Below the pieces are notes generated by a model. It was not told the origin of the DNA. It made no database searches and saw nothing but the letters and a program-made list of their open reading frames with translations. From assembly GCA_014801735.1 (NCBI GenBank), contig JAAVDO010000006.1, forward strand, positions 186,001 to 250,000: a stretch of 64,000 bases of DNA, given 5' to 3'. This document shows positions 62,719 to 64,000 of the stretch, piece by piece. How positions within the stretch are numbered: position 1 is the stretch's first letter; each line of letters opens with the position of its first letter. The DNA is from Bacteroides sp. (GTDB lineage: Bacteria; Bacteroidota; Bacteroidia; Bacteroidales; Muribaculaceae). A program made the translations under genes and the position numbers.

Positions 62719-63657
62719 TCAAGTGCAATCGGTGACATCCTTATTATTTGCCTCAACGGAACGGCGGTAGGAAGGGATGTAAAGCGAATCGAGATCGCCG
62801 CTATTTCTACTATTGTCGGCATCACTTCCATCATCACCATCAGCGTCATCGTCAGACGATGATGGCACAAGGATTCCACTTAGTTCCCACAGCATATATA
62901 CCGGCAGAAACACCACCATCAGAGTAAACGGGTCGCCTGTCGGAGTAATGACTGCCGCAAGTATGAGAAGGCCGGCTATAGCGTGACGGCGGAAACGGGA
63001 GAAAAAAGCGCGGGTGAGCACTCCCGCCCTGCCGAGCATCCACGCAACAAGAGGCAATTCGAAGACTATCCCCATCACCAGAATCAGCACAAGGAAATTA
63101 TCCATATAGGAATCGAGGGAAATCTGGTTGGGCACGAGATCGCTCACCTTGTACTCGGCAAGGAAACGCAGCGTCAGGGGAAAGACGATAAAATAGCCTA
63201 CTGCCACACCGAGGTAGAACATGAGGTTACCCCATAGAAAGGCCTTGACAGCACCTCGCTTCTCAGATGGATAAAGCCCCGGCGAAACGAATCCCCAGAT
63301 AATGTAGACCACCACCGGAAACGAGATGACAACCGCAAGCCAGAATGAGGTCGACATGTGAATGAAAAACTGCGACGCAAGCTGGATATTGATCAGATCG
63401 CAATGAAAATCTGTGTCAGTCGCGAAATCAGGCATCCACAAACCGCCGCCCGAAGCCCGGGAAATGGAGGCCAGAAGCCGATAGAAAGGAAAATCAGAAC
63501 GACACGGCGCAAGAATGACATTGTCGAAAATCCATGGCATCGCAATAAACAATAGCACCGCCATGACCACAATAGTAAGTCCTGCACGCAAAATCACACT
63601 GCGCAGGGCATCTATATGGTCCCAGAATGTCATTGTCTGCAGCCGGTTTGATGCCAT
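62719..63657 (-). CDS. tatC: Twin-arginine translocase subunit TatC
   Basis: 312 residues, six membrane helices. MTFWDHIDALRSVILR is the cytosolic N-terminus that binds Tat signal peptides; FVSPGLYPSEKR (after helix 2) is conserved, and VITPTGDPFTLM precedes helix 5-6. A loop insertion (about 60-85) and a Ser/Asp-rich C-terminal tail (SSDDDADGDDGSDADN) are extra to the E. coli protein. Exports folded proteins together with TatA. Starts 32 bases after tatA. Confidence 0.93.
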   Translation of the reverse strand: MASNRLQTMTFWDHIDALRSVILRAGLTIVVMAVLLFIAMPWIFDNVILAPCRSDFPFYRLLASISRASGGGLWMPDFATDTDFHCDLINIQLASQFFIHMSTSFWLAVVISFPVVVYIIWGFVSPGLYPSEKRGAVKAFLWGNLMFYLGVAVGYFIVFPLTLRFLAEYKVSDLVPNQISLDSYMDNFLVLILVMGIVFELPLVAWMLGRAGVLTRAFFSRFRRHAIAGLLILAAVITPTGDPFTLMVVFLPVYMLWELSGILVPSSSDDDADGDDGSDADNSRNSGDLDSLYIPSYRRSVEANNKDVTDCT

Positions 63658-63689
63658 ATCGACACAGAATCAGCAGAGCACAAAAAAAA

Positions 63690-63947
63690 TCAGGCCTCCT
63701 CGCTCACATCCTGAGCAGGTGTCGATGGACGGCGCTGAGCCTTTGGCGCCGGAGCGGCAGAAGGCTTATCATCAGGTGTATTCTGAATCTCTTCGGTGAT
63801 TTCCGACATTCCCTGACGGAAACTCCTTACGCCCTTGCCAAGACCACGCATAAGCTCGGGAATCTTTTTTCCACCAAACAGCAGAAGCACAACAAAAACT
63901 ATGAGAATAATCTCGGGAGCACCAAGATTGAAGAATGCGGTAGTCAT
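63690..63947 (-). CDS. tatA: Twin-arginine translocase subunit TatA/E
   Basis: 85 residues: short N-terminus, one membrane helix ([20 protein letters not shown], with the Phe-Gly hinge), an amphipathic helix ([21 protein letters not shown]) and a basic tail rich in Pro and Ala. There is only one TatA/E gene and no tatB in the window, as is common in Bacteroidota. The start of any promoter lies in 63948-64000; I see no clear element there. Confidence 0.92.
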   Translation of the reverse strand: MTTAFFNLGAPEIILIVFVVLLLFGGKKIPELMRGLGKGVRSFRQGMSEITEEIQNTPDDKPSAAPAPKAQRRPSTPAQDVSEEA

Positions 63948-64000
63948 TATGATGATGGTTTTATATCTGTTAGAGGTCCGAGAGTTGATTAAATAAAGTC

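Overview
The window reads as a chromosomal segment of a gut Bacteroidales bacterium, most likely of the Muribaculaceae type (the family is an inference; the order is well supported). Reasons: Bacteroidota-type promoters (-33 TTTG and -7 TAnnTTTG, 19-21 bases apart) precede many genes, there is no Shine-Dalgarno signal, lpxC and fabZ are fused, and there are families typical of the phylum (Porin_10, DUF4421, DUF4450-like, GIN domain, AroF-chorismate mutase fusion, long-tailed S16). Gene density is high. I saw no insertion sequence, phage, CRISPR array, tRNA or rRNA: this is core genome rather than an accessory island.

Layout. 1-167: 3' end of thiD. 331-5530: an uncharacterised secreted protein coupled to a nucleoside-type permease, a BtuB-like TonB receptor, a methyltransferase and an XRE regulator. 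5639-12893 (minus): DUF418 membrane protein, a candidate small RNA or terminated leader, then tamB-sufT-like-lpxH. 12996-13781: 7-alpha-hydroxysteroid dehydrogenase-like SDR. 13864-21120 (plus): a Phe/Tyr operon (pheA, aminotransferase, aroF-chorismate mutase, tyrA) running on into a Nudix gene and priA. 21092-29260: HSDR_N nuclease-like protein, holA, outer membrane protein, LysM/periplasmic-binding protein, AlkD-like protein, EamA exporter, ClC channel, GIN protein. 29408-36098 (plus): rfbA-rfbC-rfbB-acetyltransferase, then ftsY-rimO-menF. 36110-38810: nrdD-nrdG. 39047-41363: DUF4421 protein and a choloylglycine hydrolase. 41575-48960 (minus): lpxD, lpxC-fabZ, lpxA, pyrK, pyrD, murB, murA in one run. 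49082-63947: AspT-like transporter, rsmG and a metallo-hydrolase, TPR protein, glnS, rpsP, Porin_10 protein, a DUF4450-like/phosphoesterase/SPOR operon, a pRiA4b ORF-3-like protein, tatA-tatC.

The most interesting element is the 213-base leader of the pheA operon. It has a near-perfect Bacteroidota promoter, encodes a 25-residue peptide with nine Tyr/Phe among its first 15 residues, and ends in a strong intrinsic terminator just before pheA. A segment inside the peptide's coding region, just after the Tyr/Phe codons, is complementary to the 5' arm of that terminator, so the leader can fold in two mutually exclusive ways. This is the full layout of ribosome-mediated transcription attenuation for phenylalanine/tyrosine synthesis, in a phylum where I know the trp case (Bacteroid-trp RNA) but not this one.

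Other points worth checking: MurA has Asp where fosfomycin-sensitive enzymes have Cys; two bile-acid-enzyme homologues are present; at least one gene appears to be transcribed as a leaderless mRNA; a promoter-plus-terminator unit at 6911-7037 could make a ~90-nt RNA; and several convergent gene pairs overlap at their 3' ends with no terminator between them.
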